From NCBI GenBank assembly GCA_035502655.1, contig DATJUF010000052.1, positions 1-16,524 of the forward strand: 16,524 nt of DNA. Direction: 5' to 3'. How positions within the stretch are numbered: position 1 is the stretch's first letter; every line of letters begins with the position of its first letter. The notes under the pieces were generated by a model. It searched no databases, was not told where the DNA came from, and worked only from the letters and a program-made list of their open reading frames with translations. Origin of the DNA: DATJUF01 sp035502655 (GTDB lineage Bacteria > Desulfobacterota > Binatia > Binatales > Binataceae). This document shows, piece after piece, positions 8,960 through 15,147 of this stretch. The position numbers were made by a program, and so were the translations under genes.

Positions 8960-9106
8960 ATGGCTACTGCCAAAAAGCCTCCCGACGCAAAGGATAAGGC
9001 CGAAGAGGAAAAAGTCGAGAAAATCCTCCGCAACGCCGACCTGAAAAAATTCGACCCCGACCTGGAAGAAGTGACGCACCCTTCCCATCCCCGCAAGCCC
9101 AAATAA
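8960..9106 (+). CDS. Small highly charged hypothetical protein (48 aa)
   Basis: An ATG opens 48 codons ending in TAA. The protein starts MATAKKPPDAKDKAEEEKVE, continues with a short leucine-containing helix-like stretch (KILRNADLKKF) and ends in a His/Pro/Lys tail (SHPRKPK). It is rich in Lys, Glu and Asp, with no Cys and no membrane segment. The codons look like those of real genes here, but there is no strong Shine-Dalgarno. Composition suggests a small soluble, partly disordered nucleic-acid- or protein-binding protein. I do not recognise a family, and it could be a chance ORF. It precedes the sigma factor by 93 nt on the same strand. Confidence 0.45.
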   Translation: MATAKKPPDAKDKAEEEKVEKILRNADLKKFDPDLEEVTHPSHPRKPK

Positions 9107-9199
9107 GCGCCGCAATCAGCCCCTTTCATCCGCATGCTTTTGCCAGCTCGCTAATAAACTCGCTTCACGAACGCGCCTTCGCGGGGTTATACCCTCCCG

Positions 9200-9703
9200 A
9201 TGGACGCTCTCGCCCACATCCCGCCGCCGTTCGAGGAAACGATGCGCCGCTACGAAGGCGAGATCATGCGTTTTCTAGTACGCAGCACCCGCGATCACAA
9301 CGACGCCCTCGATCTCTTTCAGGAAACCTGGCTCCGTGCCTATCGCGCCTATCCCCGGCTCGACTCGGCGGCCGGCTTGCGCCCCTGGCTCTATCGCATA
9401 GCGGCCAATCTCTGCCTTAATCGCACCAGAGCGCATGTTCGCCGCTCGCGCGTAATCGCTGAGCACCCCGCGCCCGATGAAAACCAGTTTTCCACTGCCG
9501 CCCACACCAACTCCCATGACGGCGTAATCCATTTGCGCGCTGCTATCGAGCGCCTGCCACGCAAACAGCGCGCCGCTCTCATCATGCGCAAGTTCGGCGG
9601 TCTCGGCTACGACGAAATCGCAGCGGCTCTGGAATGCTCATGCGAGAGTGCCCGCGCCAGCGTTTACCAGGCGCTTAAGAAACTGAAAGTGATCCTCGCG
9701 TAA
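9200..9703 (+). CDS. ECF-type RNA polymerase sigma factor
   Basis: The 167-residue protein has the two-domain extracytoplasmic-function layout. Sigma region 2 spans about 16-82, with the core-binding DALDLFQETWLRAYRAY stretch (35-51) and RPWLYRIAANLCLNRTR (61-77) in the -10-recognising part. A short linker (83-110) follows. Region 4 spans about 117-165, with LPRKQRAALIMRKFGGLGYDEIA and the helix-turn-helix around SCESARASVYQALKKLK. It would redirect RNA polymerase to a small regulon. The next gene, an alkyl-DNA repair protein, starts 28 nt after its stop, so the two are likely one transcript and the trigger may be DNA alkylation. No classical zinc-finger anti-sigma gene is adjacent. Family assignment is firm; target promoters are unknown. 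No clear Shine-Dalgarno precedes this ATG. Confidence 0.93.
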   Translation: MDALAHIPPPFEETMRRYEGEIMRFLVRSTRDHNDALDLFQETWLRAYRAYPRLDSAAGLRPWLYRIAANLCLNRTRAHVRRSRVIAEHPAPDENQFSTAAHTNSHDGVIHLRAAIERLPRKQRAALIMRKFGGLGYDEIAAALECSCESARASVYQALKKLKVILA

Positions 9704-9719
9704 TCCCAGCCAATTACAT

Positions 9720-9723
9720 GGAG
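9720..9723 (+). promoter_or_regulatory. Ribosome binding site deciding the start of the MGMT-Ada gene
   Basis: GGAG lies 8 nt before ATG 9732. An in-frame GTG at 9723 overlaps this site and cannot use it, so ATG 9732 is preferred, giving 270 residues. Confidence 0.65.
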
Positions 9724-9731
9724 TGACAATC

Positions 9732-10544
9732 ATGGATGACCTGAATGAAATCGAAGAGCGCCTCGACAATGCTGCTGAAGTTGACCCCGCCGCCGTCGCC
9801 CACTTGCTGGCAAGGGTCCATCCGCGCCTTCAGCGTGCGCTTGAGCGCATCGCCCGTCCCGCCGCGCGCATCGGCCTGATCCAGTCGAGCGTCGGACCGC
9901 TCTTCGTCGCCGAGAGCGACCGCGGGCTGCTCGGCGTCCGCTTCGCCGATTGCGGTGGCGACACTGCGATTCTCCATGCGATTCGCCAGAAGTTCGACTT
10001 GCGCGACGACCCCGCAGCCGCCGATCGCATCCGTGACGAAATCGAGCGTGCCTTGGCCGGCGACCACGATGCGGTGGCTAATCGTCCGATAGACTACAGC
10101 CTCGTCACCAGTCCGTTTCAACGCCGTGCCTTCGCTCGACTGCGCCAGGTCCCGCCAGGCAGCGTCGTCACATATCAGGCGCTGGCCGCCGCGATTGGCG
10201 CGCCTTCAGGCCAGCGTGCCGTTGGCCATGCGATGGCTACGAATCCCATCCCAATCTTCGTTCCGTGCCACCGCGTGATTAAGTCCGACGGCTCCATCGG
10301 AAATTACGGTGGCGGCGTCGAGCGCAAGTTGAAGCTGCTGCGGGCCGAGGGCTTCCGCGTCGATAAGGGCAATCGCGTACCTTCGGAGGCAGTCTACGGC
10401 CATTGGCAGTCGCACATCTTTTGTCGTCCTGATTGTTCGGCGGTACGCCGTTCCGACCGCAGAAAGTGGATCATCTTCAGCGATGCCGATCGCGCCCGCG
10501 TCTCAGGGATGCGGCCCTGCAAGCTTTGCTGCCCGATCGGCTGA
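9732..10544 (+). CDS. O6-alkylguanine-DNA methyltransferase with a C-terminal Ada-type zinc domain
   Basis: The 270-residue protein has three parts. Residues 1-47 form a charged helical segment of unknown function. Residues about 48-207 are an MGMT repair domain: TSPFQRRAFARLRQVPPG (126-143), VTYQALA (146), the acceptor motif PCHRVI with Cys179, and GNYGGG (190). This domain takes the alkyl group from O6-alkylguanine irreversibly. Residues about 222-270 match the Ada zinc-binding domain, with FCRPDC (Cys231, Cys235) and RPCKLC (Cys263, Cys266). The spacing C-x3-C-x27-C-x2-C is almost that of E. coli Ada (38, 42, 69, 72), where Cys38 takes methyl groups from phosphotriesters and switches on DNA binding. 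The order is reversed relative to Ada and no AraC helix-turn-helix is present. Placed behind an ECF sigma gene, it may sense damage and control that sigma factor. Domains are firm; the sensing role is inference. Confidence 0.94.
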   Translation: MDDLNEIEERLDNAAEVDPAAVAHLLARVHPRLQRALERIARPAARIGLIQSSVGPLFVAESDRGLLGVRFADCGGDTAILHAIRQKFDLRDDPAAADRIRDEIERALAGDHDAVANRPIDYSLVTSPFQRRAFARLRQVPPGSVVTYQALAAAIGAPSGQRAVGHAMATNPIPIFVPCHRVIKSDGSIGNYGGGVERKLKLLRAEGFRVDKGNRVPSEAVYGHWQSHIFCRPDCSAVRRSDRRKWIIFSDADRARVSGMRPCKLCCPIG

Positions 10545-10580
10545 TCTGGAGCCGGCTCCCCTCCCGATTTATGAAAGCGT

Positions 10581-10612
10581 GCCATCTTTGAACCGCCGGC
10601 GCTGAAGATGGC
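10581..10612 (+). terminator. Hairpin downstream of the sigma/repair genes (possible terminator)
   Basis: GCCATCTT (10581-10588) pairs perfectly with AAGATGGC (10605-10612), and the loop itself contains the palindrome CGCCGGCG. The stem starts 37 nt after the repair gene stop and is followed by only TTT, so it is a weak intrinsic terminator at best. Confidence 0.4.
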
Positions 10613-11048
10613 TTTGAGGTAAGCGCCTCGCCTCGGCATTTTTTCGCGAATGCGGAAGCTGCACCAACATCTATACTCTACGCCAAATCCATCCTTCGTC
10701 ACTGCTAATCATTTAGGGCGATAATTTCAAAGTCACTAAAACTGCCAGCGGCGCCTTTAATTTCAGCACCGCGCAAGCTGGCGCTCCCGCCGACAGCCTT
10801 CCCCTGGTGGCGAGCCTCGGCGATCCGTCAGGCCGTTGAATTGATTTTATGGCTTAACCCTGGTGAGCGCTCAAGGCTGATCCCAGTCAAGGGTGAACCG
10901 CTGCAACTTTCCCGATGCCAAAAGTTTAGTTGTGGATTGCCCTATAGCGCTTGTCTGCGAGGCCGCCAGCACACGAGATCAAAACGAATAGCAAAGGGTG
11001 AAATTCCCTCCGGCACGATCAGAATCGCGCAGAAAATAGAACCAAAAA
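10613..11048. other. Non-coding stretch before the parS sites
   Basis: No convincing gene is found. A stretch at 10717-10842 reads as about 40 open codons with protein-like composition (DNFKVTKTASGAFNF near its start) ending in TGA. It has no start codon and is preceded by an in-frame TAG, so it may be a gene remnant. The rest shows no clear signals. Confidence 0.45.
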
Positions 11049-11088
11049 AATTGCAAGGGATGTTTCACGTGAAACATCCCTTGCAATT
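11049..11088. promoter_or_regulatory. parS: parS site 1 inside a perfect 40-bp palindrome
   Basis: The 16-mer TGTTTCACGTGAAACA (11061-11076) is the canonical parS sequence bound by chromosomal ParB (Spo0J). The palindrome continues without mismatch for 12 bp on each side (AATTGCAAGGGA and its complement). ParB loads here and spreads to organise and segregate the origin region. The long symmetric arms exceed what ParB needs and could also form a hairpin in RNA. Confidence 0.9.
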
Positions 11089-11145
11089 CTCCTGACTGTG
11101 GTTGCTCTTCCTTGATTAACTGTAGGATCTTTCCAGCCACAGACC

Positions 11146-11179
11146 TGCAACCGATGTTTCACGTGAAACATCGGTTGCA
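11146..11179. promoter_or_regulatory. parS: parS site 2 inside a perfect 34-bp palindrome
   Basis: The second exact copy of TGTTTCACGTGAAACA is at 11155-11170, its centre 94 bp from that of site 1. The flanks TGCAACCGA and the complementary TCGGTTGCA are symmetric, and share the TGCAA edge with site 1 while differing in the inner bases on both sides. Confidence 0.9.
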
Positions 11180-11233
11180 AACTCCGGCGCGTATCGCCAA
11201 AAGGCTTCAGGGACATGGGTCGAACGCTCGCAG

Positions 11234-11260
11234 CCTCGCCAGCACGCCGGACAAGCGAGG
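11234..11260. repeat. GC-rich hairpin repeat, copy 1
   Basis: CCTCGC and GCGAGG close a 27-nt unit beginning CCTCGCCAGCACGCC. A related unit lies 57 bp to the right. Together they form an imperfect tandem pair between parS site 2 and the lipoprotein gene. Confidence 0.45.
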
Positions 11261-11290
11261 ATTGGCCGCGTTGATCGCAGGACTTTGTGG

Positions 11291-11318
11291 CCTCGCCCGC
11301 GCACGCCCGCAAGCGAGG
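11291..11318. repeat. GC-rich hairpin repeat, copy 2, next to the lipoprotein stop codon
   Basis: CCTCGC and GCGAGG close a 28-nt unit related to copy 1, including the shared end CAAGCGAGG. On the minus strand it lies 8 nt after the lipoprotein stop, where a transcript-end hairpin could sit, but no T-run follows. Confidence 0.45.
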
Positions 11319-11326
11319 GTTATGCA

Positions 11327-11689
11327 TTATTCCGTATCCTCATTCTGACCCTGACTCTGTTGCAACTGCTCAATTTGGCGGCGCTGCGATTCAATCTCCT
11401 GCTGCTGCTGTTCGATTTGACTCTGCGTCTGCGCGTTCGCGTTCTGATTGTTCTGCATCTCATTACCGACCAGGAAGCCGGTTCCTGCACCAAGGCCGCC
11501 GCCAATCGCCGCACCCGCCAGCGGATGACCCACAGCGGCACCAACGATTGCACCTGTGCCAGCCCCTAACAGCCCGCCGACGCCGGTACCTTCCTCACGC
11601 GTGCTCAAGGGCTGACTCCCCGAACATGCTCCAAATAAAAGCGGCGCAGCAAGTACGAGCGCAGCGATTCCGAACCGTCCTTTGCGCAT
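11327..11689 (-). CDS. Glycine-zipper lipoprotein with a C-terminal glutamine-rich coiled coil
   Basis: With the start at ATG 11689, preceded at about 8 nt by AGGAGA, the product is 120 residues. Residues 1-21 form a signal peptide (MRKGRFGIAALVLAAPLLFG) ending in a lipobox-like FGAC with Cys22, so it is probably exported and lipid-anchored. Residues about 36-77 are Gly/Ala-rich with repeated GxxxG and GxGxG spacing (GGLLGAGTGAIVGAAVG), the glycine-zipper pattern of outer-membrane-associated proteins such as the OmpA-like and SlyB-like groups. Residues about 80-115 are a Gln/Glu-rich coiled-coil-like helix. A longer in-frame ATG at 11803 lacks a ribosome site and would bury the signal peptide, so I reject it. 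It probably acts in envelope stability; no partner gene is adjacent. Confidence 0.78.
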   Translation of the reverse strand: MRKGRFGIAALVLAAPLLFGACSGSQPLSTREEGTGVGGLLGAGTGAIVGAAVGHPLAGAAIGGGLGAGTGFLVGNEMQNNQNANAQTQSQIEQQQQEIESQRRQIEQLQQSQGQNEDTE

Positions 11690-12003
11690 TTTCGATTCTC
11701 CTGGCTGACGAACCCATTCACAGATTCGAGTCGGCCTAAATTTTATCGGCGTAACATCGTCTTCTTCAATCACTACGGTTTGCGCCTTGGTTCGGTTTCT
11801 CATTCAGCAGATTCCATGCCTGAAGTATCGAACCCTTACAACTCTTATAAGCTGCTGAATGCGCCAATATTTTCCGCTTCTGCCGTGTAACGTGTGCTTT
11901 CCACTCGATTTTGAAATAAACGAAATTGTTGCACCATTTCCGGCGTTGTCACGATATTTGCCGATTCGACAAACCGCCGAGCCGTCGCTTGAAGCAGAAT
12001 TTC
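11690..12003. other. Intergenic region upstream of the lipoprotein gene
   Basis: It should contain the promoter of the minus-strand lipoprotein gene. Short ORFs here on both strands have no ribosome sites and run through the parS site, so I call none of them. Confidence 0.4.
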
Positions 12004-12031
12004 CGCCGACGTTTCACGTGAAACATAGGCG
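12004..12031. promoter_or_regulatory. parS: parS site 3 (15 of 16 bases)
   Basis: GTTTCACGTGAAAC (12011-12024) is a perfect parS core; the full 16-mer differs from sites 1 and 2 only at the first base. Symmetry continues outwards with CGCC (12004-12007) facing GGCG (12028-12031) and two mismatched pairs between. It lies 855 bp from site 2 and 69 bp beyond the end of the gamma-glutamyltransferase gene. Confidence 0.85.
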
Positions 12032-12082
12032 CCAATCATTTAGGTTCATTATATAAAGCCATTCTATAATTTAGCAAATCGA

Positions 12083-12099
12083 AACAATGTAACATCGTT
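12083..12099. terminator. Short imperfect inverted repeat at the end of the gamma-glutamyltransferase gene
   Basis: AACAATGT and ACATCGTT face each other around one base with one mismatch, directly beyond the minus-strand stop codon. The stem is short and AT-rich, so termination here is only a possibility. Confidence 0.2.
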
Positions 12100-13869
12100 C
12101 TACCAGCCGATGACCTGGGCGGGCATGACTACGGCGGCTTGGCCGCGCGGGTCCGCCCCACCCATCAGGAGACGCTTGGCGGGATCGAATTGAATTGCCA
12201 GCACATGGCCTTCGCACCAAGGCGGCCGCACCACAACCTTATGCCCCATAGCAGCCAGCCGCTCGACGACGCTCGCGTCGATCCGCTCTTCGAGGCGCAG
12301 GACGCCGGGTTGAGCATTATGGGGATAGAAGGTGGAGGGAAAATGGGCGGTCGAGAAGCGCGGAGCTTCAATCGCTTCCTGCACCGGCATCCCGAAGTCG
12401 AGCAGGTTAAGGAAGAATTGTAATGTCCATTGGTCCTGCTGGTCACCACCAGGCGTGCCAAAGGAAAGAAACGGTGCGCCGGCGCGCGTTACGAGAGAAG
12501 GTGTCAGCGTGGTGCGAGGGCGCTTGCCCGGTTGCAGCGAATTCGGATGGCGCTCGTCAAGGTAAAAGGTTTGCATTCGCGATCCCAGCGGAAAGCCAAG
12601 CGTTTCAATAACGGGCGAACTGGGAATCCATCCCCCGCTGGCGGTGATAGCAGCCATGTTTCCACGTCCGTCAGCGGCGGTGACGTGGATAGTTCCCGGT
12701 CCCCATGAGCGTGGCGGGGCGGCGGCGCCGTCCAACAGCGGGCGCATCCCGCGGGCGTCGCCGGGACGCTGGCTGAGCGAGGCGTGAGCAGGGTCGATCA
12801 ACGAACGGCGCAGGCCCGCGTATTCGGGCGACAGCAGCGCTTCGAGCGGTACGCCGGTGAATTGCGGATCGCCGTAATACGCTTCGCGATCGGCGAAAGC
12901 GAGCTTTGCGGCCTCAACCAGATGGTGGATATAGGCGGCCGAATTGTGGCCGAGAGCCGGCAGGTCATAGCCCTCGAGCAAGCGCAATTGCTGGAGAAAG
13001 ACCGGGCCTTGCGACCAGGTGGAGCATTTGTGAACGGTTACGCCATGATAATCGATGCTCACGGGGGCTTCGATTCGCGTGGTGAAGCGGGCGAGGTCAT
13101 CAGCCGCGAGCAAGCCGCCGTTAGCTTCCGACCATCCGACGATTTCCTGAGCAATATCACCACGATAGAAGCGGTCGCGGGCAGCGTTGAGAGCATCGGC
13201 GCGACCGCGATTGCGAGCCGCGGCTTCGTCGTCGAGCAGGCGGCGAAAGAAATGCGCCAGGGCCGGATTGCGGAGAATATCGCCGGGTGATGGTACTTCC
13301 CCGCCGGGCATGTAGAGCTTGGCTGAAGTGGGCCATTTCTCAGTGAACTTCTTCTGATTGTGCTTGATTGAGGCCATGCCGATGAGGCCTGAGAGATCCT
13401 GCGGGGTCTCGCCGTGACCGGTCAGGCCGGCGTGGAGCGGCATACCGTCTTCGCATAATGCGAGAGCTGGTTCGGCAACTTCCGCGAGGCTCATCGTACC
13501 GAACTCACGCAGTGCAGTGACGAGAGCGTCGAAGGCTGCCGGTACGCCAGCGGCGAGCAGTCCTTCGCCAGGCACGAGCTTCAAATCGAGCGACCGATAG
13601 TGCTCGATAGTCGCTCGTGCGGGGGCAATCATGTTGCCGTTGATGGCAACGATACGGTGTGCATCTGCTGCGTAAATAAGCATCGGGGCTTCGCCGCCAA
13701 TCGTATGCATATGCGGGTTGACGATGCCTTCGACCAAGGTAGCCGCAACGGCAGCATCGATGGCATTGCCGCCGCGAGCGAAAACTCGTGCTCCAGCAGA
13801 GGCGGAAAGGTAATGCTCGGATGAGACCATCGCCTGCCTGCCCATGACCATGGGGTATAATGTGTTCAT
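12100..13869 (-). CDS. Gamma-glutamyltransferase-family Ntn-hydrolase
   Basis: This is a 589-residue protein of the usual length for the self-cleaving family, which splits into two chains and uses the new N-terminal Thr as nucleophile. The expected nucleophile is Thr393 in PGTIHVTAADGRGN, matching the TTHxSVVDxxGN motif. The N-terminal part has the family pattern RVFARGGNAIDAAVA (28-42) and HTIGGEAPML (55). The C-terminal part has TLTPSLV, SFGTPGGDQQDQW and MPVQEAIEAPRF, typical of the large GGT-like group in soil bacteria. The position of the alpha-carboxylate-binding Arg of E. coli GGT appears to be Asn79 (NGNMIAP), so glutathione may not be the substrate; other gamma-glutamyl or acyl amides are possible. 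No signal peptide is visible, which suggests the cytoplasm. No Shine-Dalgarno stands before the ATG, so the start could be a few codons further in. It is transcribed towards parS site 3 and is not in an obvious operon. Confidence 0.93.
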   Translation of the reverse strand: MNTLYPMVMGRQAMVSSEHYLSASAGARVFARGGNAIDAAVAATLVEGIVNPHMHTIGGEAPMLIYAADAHRIVAINGNMIAPARATIEHYRSLDLKLVPGEGLLAAGVPAAFDALVTALREFGTMSLAEVAEPALALCEDGMPLHAGLTGHGETPQDLSGLIGMASIKHNQKKFTEKWPTSAKLYMPGGEVPSPGDILRNPALAHFFRRLLDDEAAARNRGRADALNAARDRFYRGDIAQEIVGWSEANGGLLAADDLARFTTRIEAPVSIDYHGVTVHKCSTWSQGPVFLQQLRLLEGYDLPALGHNSAAYIHHLVEAAKLAFADREAYYGDPQFTGVPLEALLSPEYAGLRRSLIDPAHASLSQRPGDARGMRPLLDGAAAPPRSWGPGTIHVTAADGRGNMAAITASGGWIPSSPVIETLGFPLGSRMQTFYLDERHPNSLQPGKRPRTTLTPSLVTRAGAPFLSFGTPGGDQQDQWTLQFFLNLLDFGMPVQEAIEAPRFSTAHFPSTFYPHNAQPGVLRLEERIDASVVERLAAMGHKVVVRPPWCEGHVLAIQFDPAKRLLMGGADPRGQAAVVMPAQVIGW

Positions 13870-14163
13870 AAGGAAATCTGGTCTTTACCTTGAGATGTTA
13901 TGCGTGTGGCAATTTAATGTGTCTTTATCTACCTAACTTAACTGTTTTGGTCTTTGGACATAGTCTTAACGGTCACGCCATCAAAGAAGCTGTGGTAAGA
14001 CGCGAAAGTAGGCGCTTCCGATAAGTCCGCACATGGCTTAAAGTGACACAGGATGATGGCAGAACGAGACATAGAGGTTCGGCGCGTTACTTGCATGAAT
14101 AGCAATTTGGAAGGTGTGGGGCGTTAGGATAAACTCGGGCGGCTGGAAAAGGCGGATCACGTT
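13870..14163. other. Divergent intergenic region, with a possible 24-codon reading frame
   Basis: It must hold the promoters for the leftward gamma-glutamyltransferase and the rightward 67-codon gene. ATGs at 14053 and 14056, directly after AGG, open a 23-24-codon frame ending at TAG 14127; its start MAERDIEV resembles MAEREIEI of the membrane protein at 14710. It could be a leader peptide, a gene remnant or chance. Confidence 0.35.
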
Positions 14164-14367
14164 ATGGAAGTCAATCAGGACTCAATCGTAGGGCGTCATT
14201 GCCGTTTGGTGCGGCCGGTGCGGGATACGCAGGGTATAAGCCGTTTCACGGAAGAGCCGGTTATCCTGCGCACAGTCAACAATCTAGGACGGCACATGTA
14301 CCTGGTGCAATTCGAAGATGGTAGCACAACCTTTTTGTTCCCGAACGAAATTATCGTTCAGAACTGA
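14164..14367 (+). CDS. Small soluble hypothetical protein (67 aa)
   Basis: The 67-residue product starts MEVNQDSIVGRHCRLVRPVR and ends with MYLVQFEDGSTTFLFPNEII. Alternating hydrophobic and polar residues, a conserved-looking LGRHMYLVQFEDG turn and the FLFPNE end suggest a small all-beta, SH3-like barrel. There is no signal peptide or membrane segment and a single Cys. A purine-rich GGAAAAGGCGGAT stretch just upstream can serve as ribosome site. I think I have seen similar short proteins in soil proteobacteria but cannot name a family or role. It stands alone: the neighbours are over 290 nt away on either side. Confidence 0.6.
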   Translation: MEVNQDSIVGRHCRLVRPVRDTQGISRFTEEPVILRTVNNLGRHMYLVQFEDGSTTFLFPNEIIVQN

Positions 14368-14390
14368 CTATCAGCTTTAAGGGCTGGCGA

Positions 14391-14414
14391 GGCAGGCGGG
14401 GTTGTGCGCCTGCC
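14391..14414 (+). terminator. GC-rich hairpin after the 67-aa gene
   Basis: GGCAGGCG and CGCCTGCC pair perfectly around an 8-nt loop, starting 24 nt after the stop codon. No T-run follows, so it may be a transcript-end stabiliser more than a classical terminator. Confidence 0.4.
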
Positions 14415-14709
14415 CGCAGCTCTGTCGTCAAACCTATTTCCAAATTCATATCATAAATCTGTTAAGAGGGATCGCGCCGGCGTTAGCTAGCCCGTTTGCG
14501 ATCTCGCGAATCGTTTTCGCGAGTTAACTGCCCAGCCTCCGATCGATAGGAAATTTGCCCGCCGGATCGAAAGCGCGCACGCCCGGATTCAGCCTGAGCC
14601 GGATTAGGTTCCCAAGCGGGCAGTGTTTTCTAATTAGGACGATCATTCGCGTGTCGGCCGTTCTTCAATCGGGATGACAGCAAATGTTCGGTCGAGTATC
14701 ATCCGCGCC
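14415..14709. other. Non-coding stretch with a second perfect hairpin
   Basis: No gene is apparent. The main structure is CTCGCGAA (14503-14510) pairing with TTCGCGAG (14516-14523) over a 5-nt loop. The region should also contain the promoter of the membrane protein gene at 14710. Confidence 0.4.
14503..14523. repeat. Perfect 8-bp hairpin with a 5-nt loop
   Basis: CTCGCGAA-TCGTT-TTCGCGAG can fold on either strand. It is not followed by a T-run. It may be a terminator, a processing signal or a binding site with dyad symmetry. Confidence 0.4.
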
Positions 14710-15147
14710 ATGGCTGAGCGAGAAATAGAAATACATCAGCCTAGGGTTGCCATTCTAGGCGGATACGAAATGACCTATGGCCACTTAGCTGCAGTGCTTG
14801 CCGCGAGTGTTGCTGCCGTTGCGCTGTTCGCCGCGATGATCCTTGGCTGGAACTATTATCTGGATGCCATCGGAATACACCGCACCTTGCGAGATGTGGC
14901 GATCGCTTTGTATGCGTTTCTTCTGCCGTCGTGGTTTACGGTCGAGGAAGCTTGGTTTTCACCGAAAGATCCCGCAAAACTCGAGAGTTTTCGCGAACTA
15001 CAGCGCAAAGCCCGACTCACCTGGACTATCGCGGCTGGCGCGATCAGCATCGTCATCGGCATCACTGGGTCGTCAGGCGGTCCCTATCCGGCTCATACAA
15101 CCAGCAGGCCGGCCATGGCTGCTCCTTCCAAAACGGGCGGGAGCTAA
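14710..15147 (+). CDS. Hypothetical inner-membrane protein
   Basis: From ATG 14710 the product has 145 residues (157 if the ATG at 14674 is used; neither has a clear ribosome site). It begins MAEREIEIHQPRVAILGGYE. A strong membrane segment lies at about residues 24-44 (AAVLAASVAAVALFAAMILGW). A second hydrophobic stretch with a Pro follows (VAIALYAFLLPSWF, about 66-79), then a soluble loop (EEAWFSPKDPAKLESFRELQ). A third segment follows at about 107-123 (WTIAAGAISIVIGI), and the tail is rich in Ser, Thr, Gly and Pro. Two or three membrane passes are expected. No enzyme motif is visible and I do not recognise a family. It stands alone in a gene-poor stretch. Confidence 0.55.
   Translation: MAEREIEIHQPRVAILGGYEMTYGHLAAVLAASVAAVALFAAMILGWNYYLDAIGIHRTLRDVAIALYAFLLPSWFTVEEAWFSPKDPAKLESFRELQRKARLTWTIAAGAISIVIGITGSSGGPYPAHTTSRPAMAAPSKTGGS

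Noticed and set aside
11019..11348. Several short ORFs on both strands around the parS sites
   Set aside because: Their peptides contain MFHVKH or VSRETS, which are simply translations of the parS palindrome. They lack ribosome sites and overlap each other on both strands.
11690..11803. N-terminal extension of the lipoprotein to ATG 11803
   Set aside because: It would place 38 residues before a clear signal peptide. The inner ATG 11689 has a good Shine-Dalgarno.
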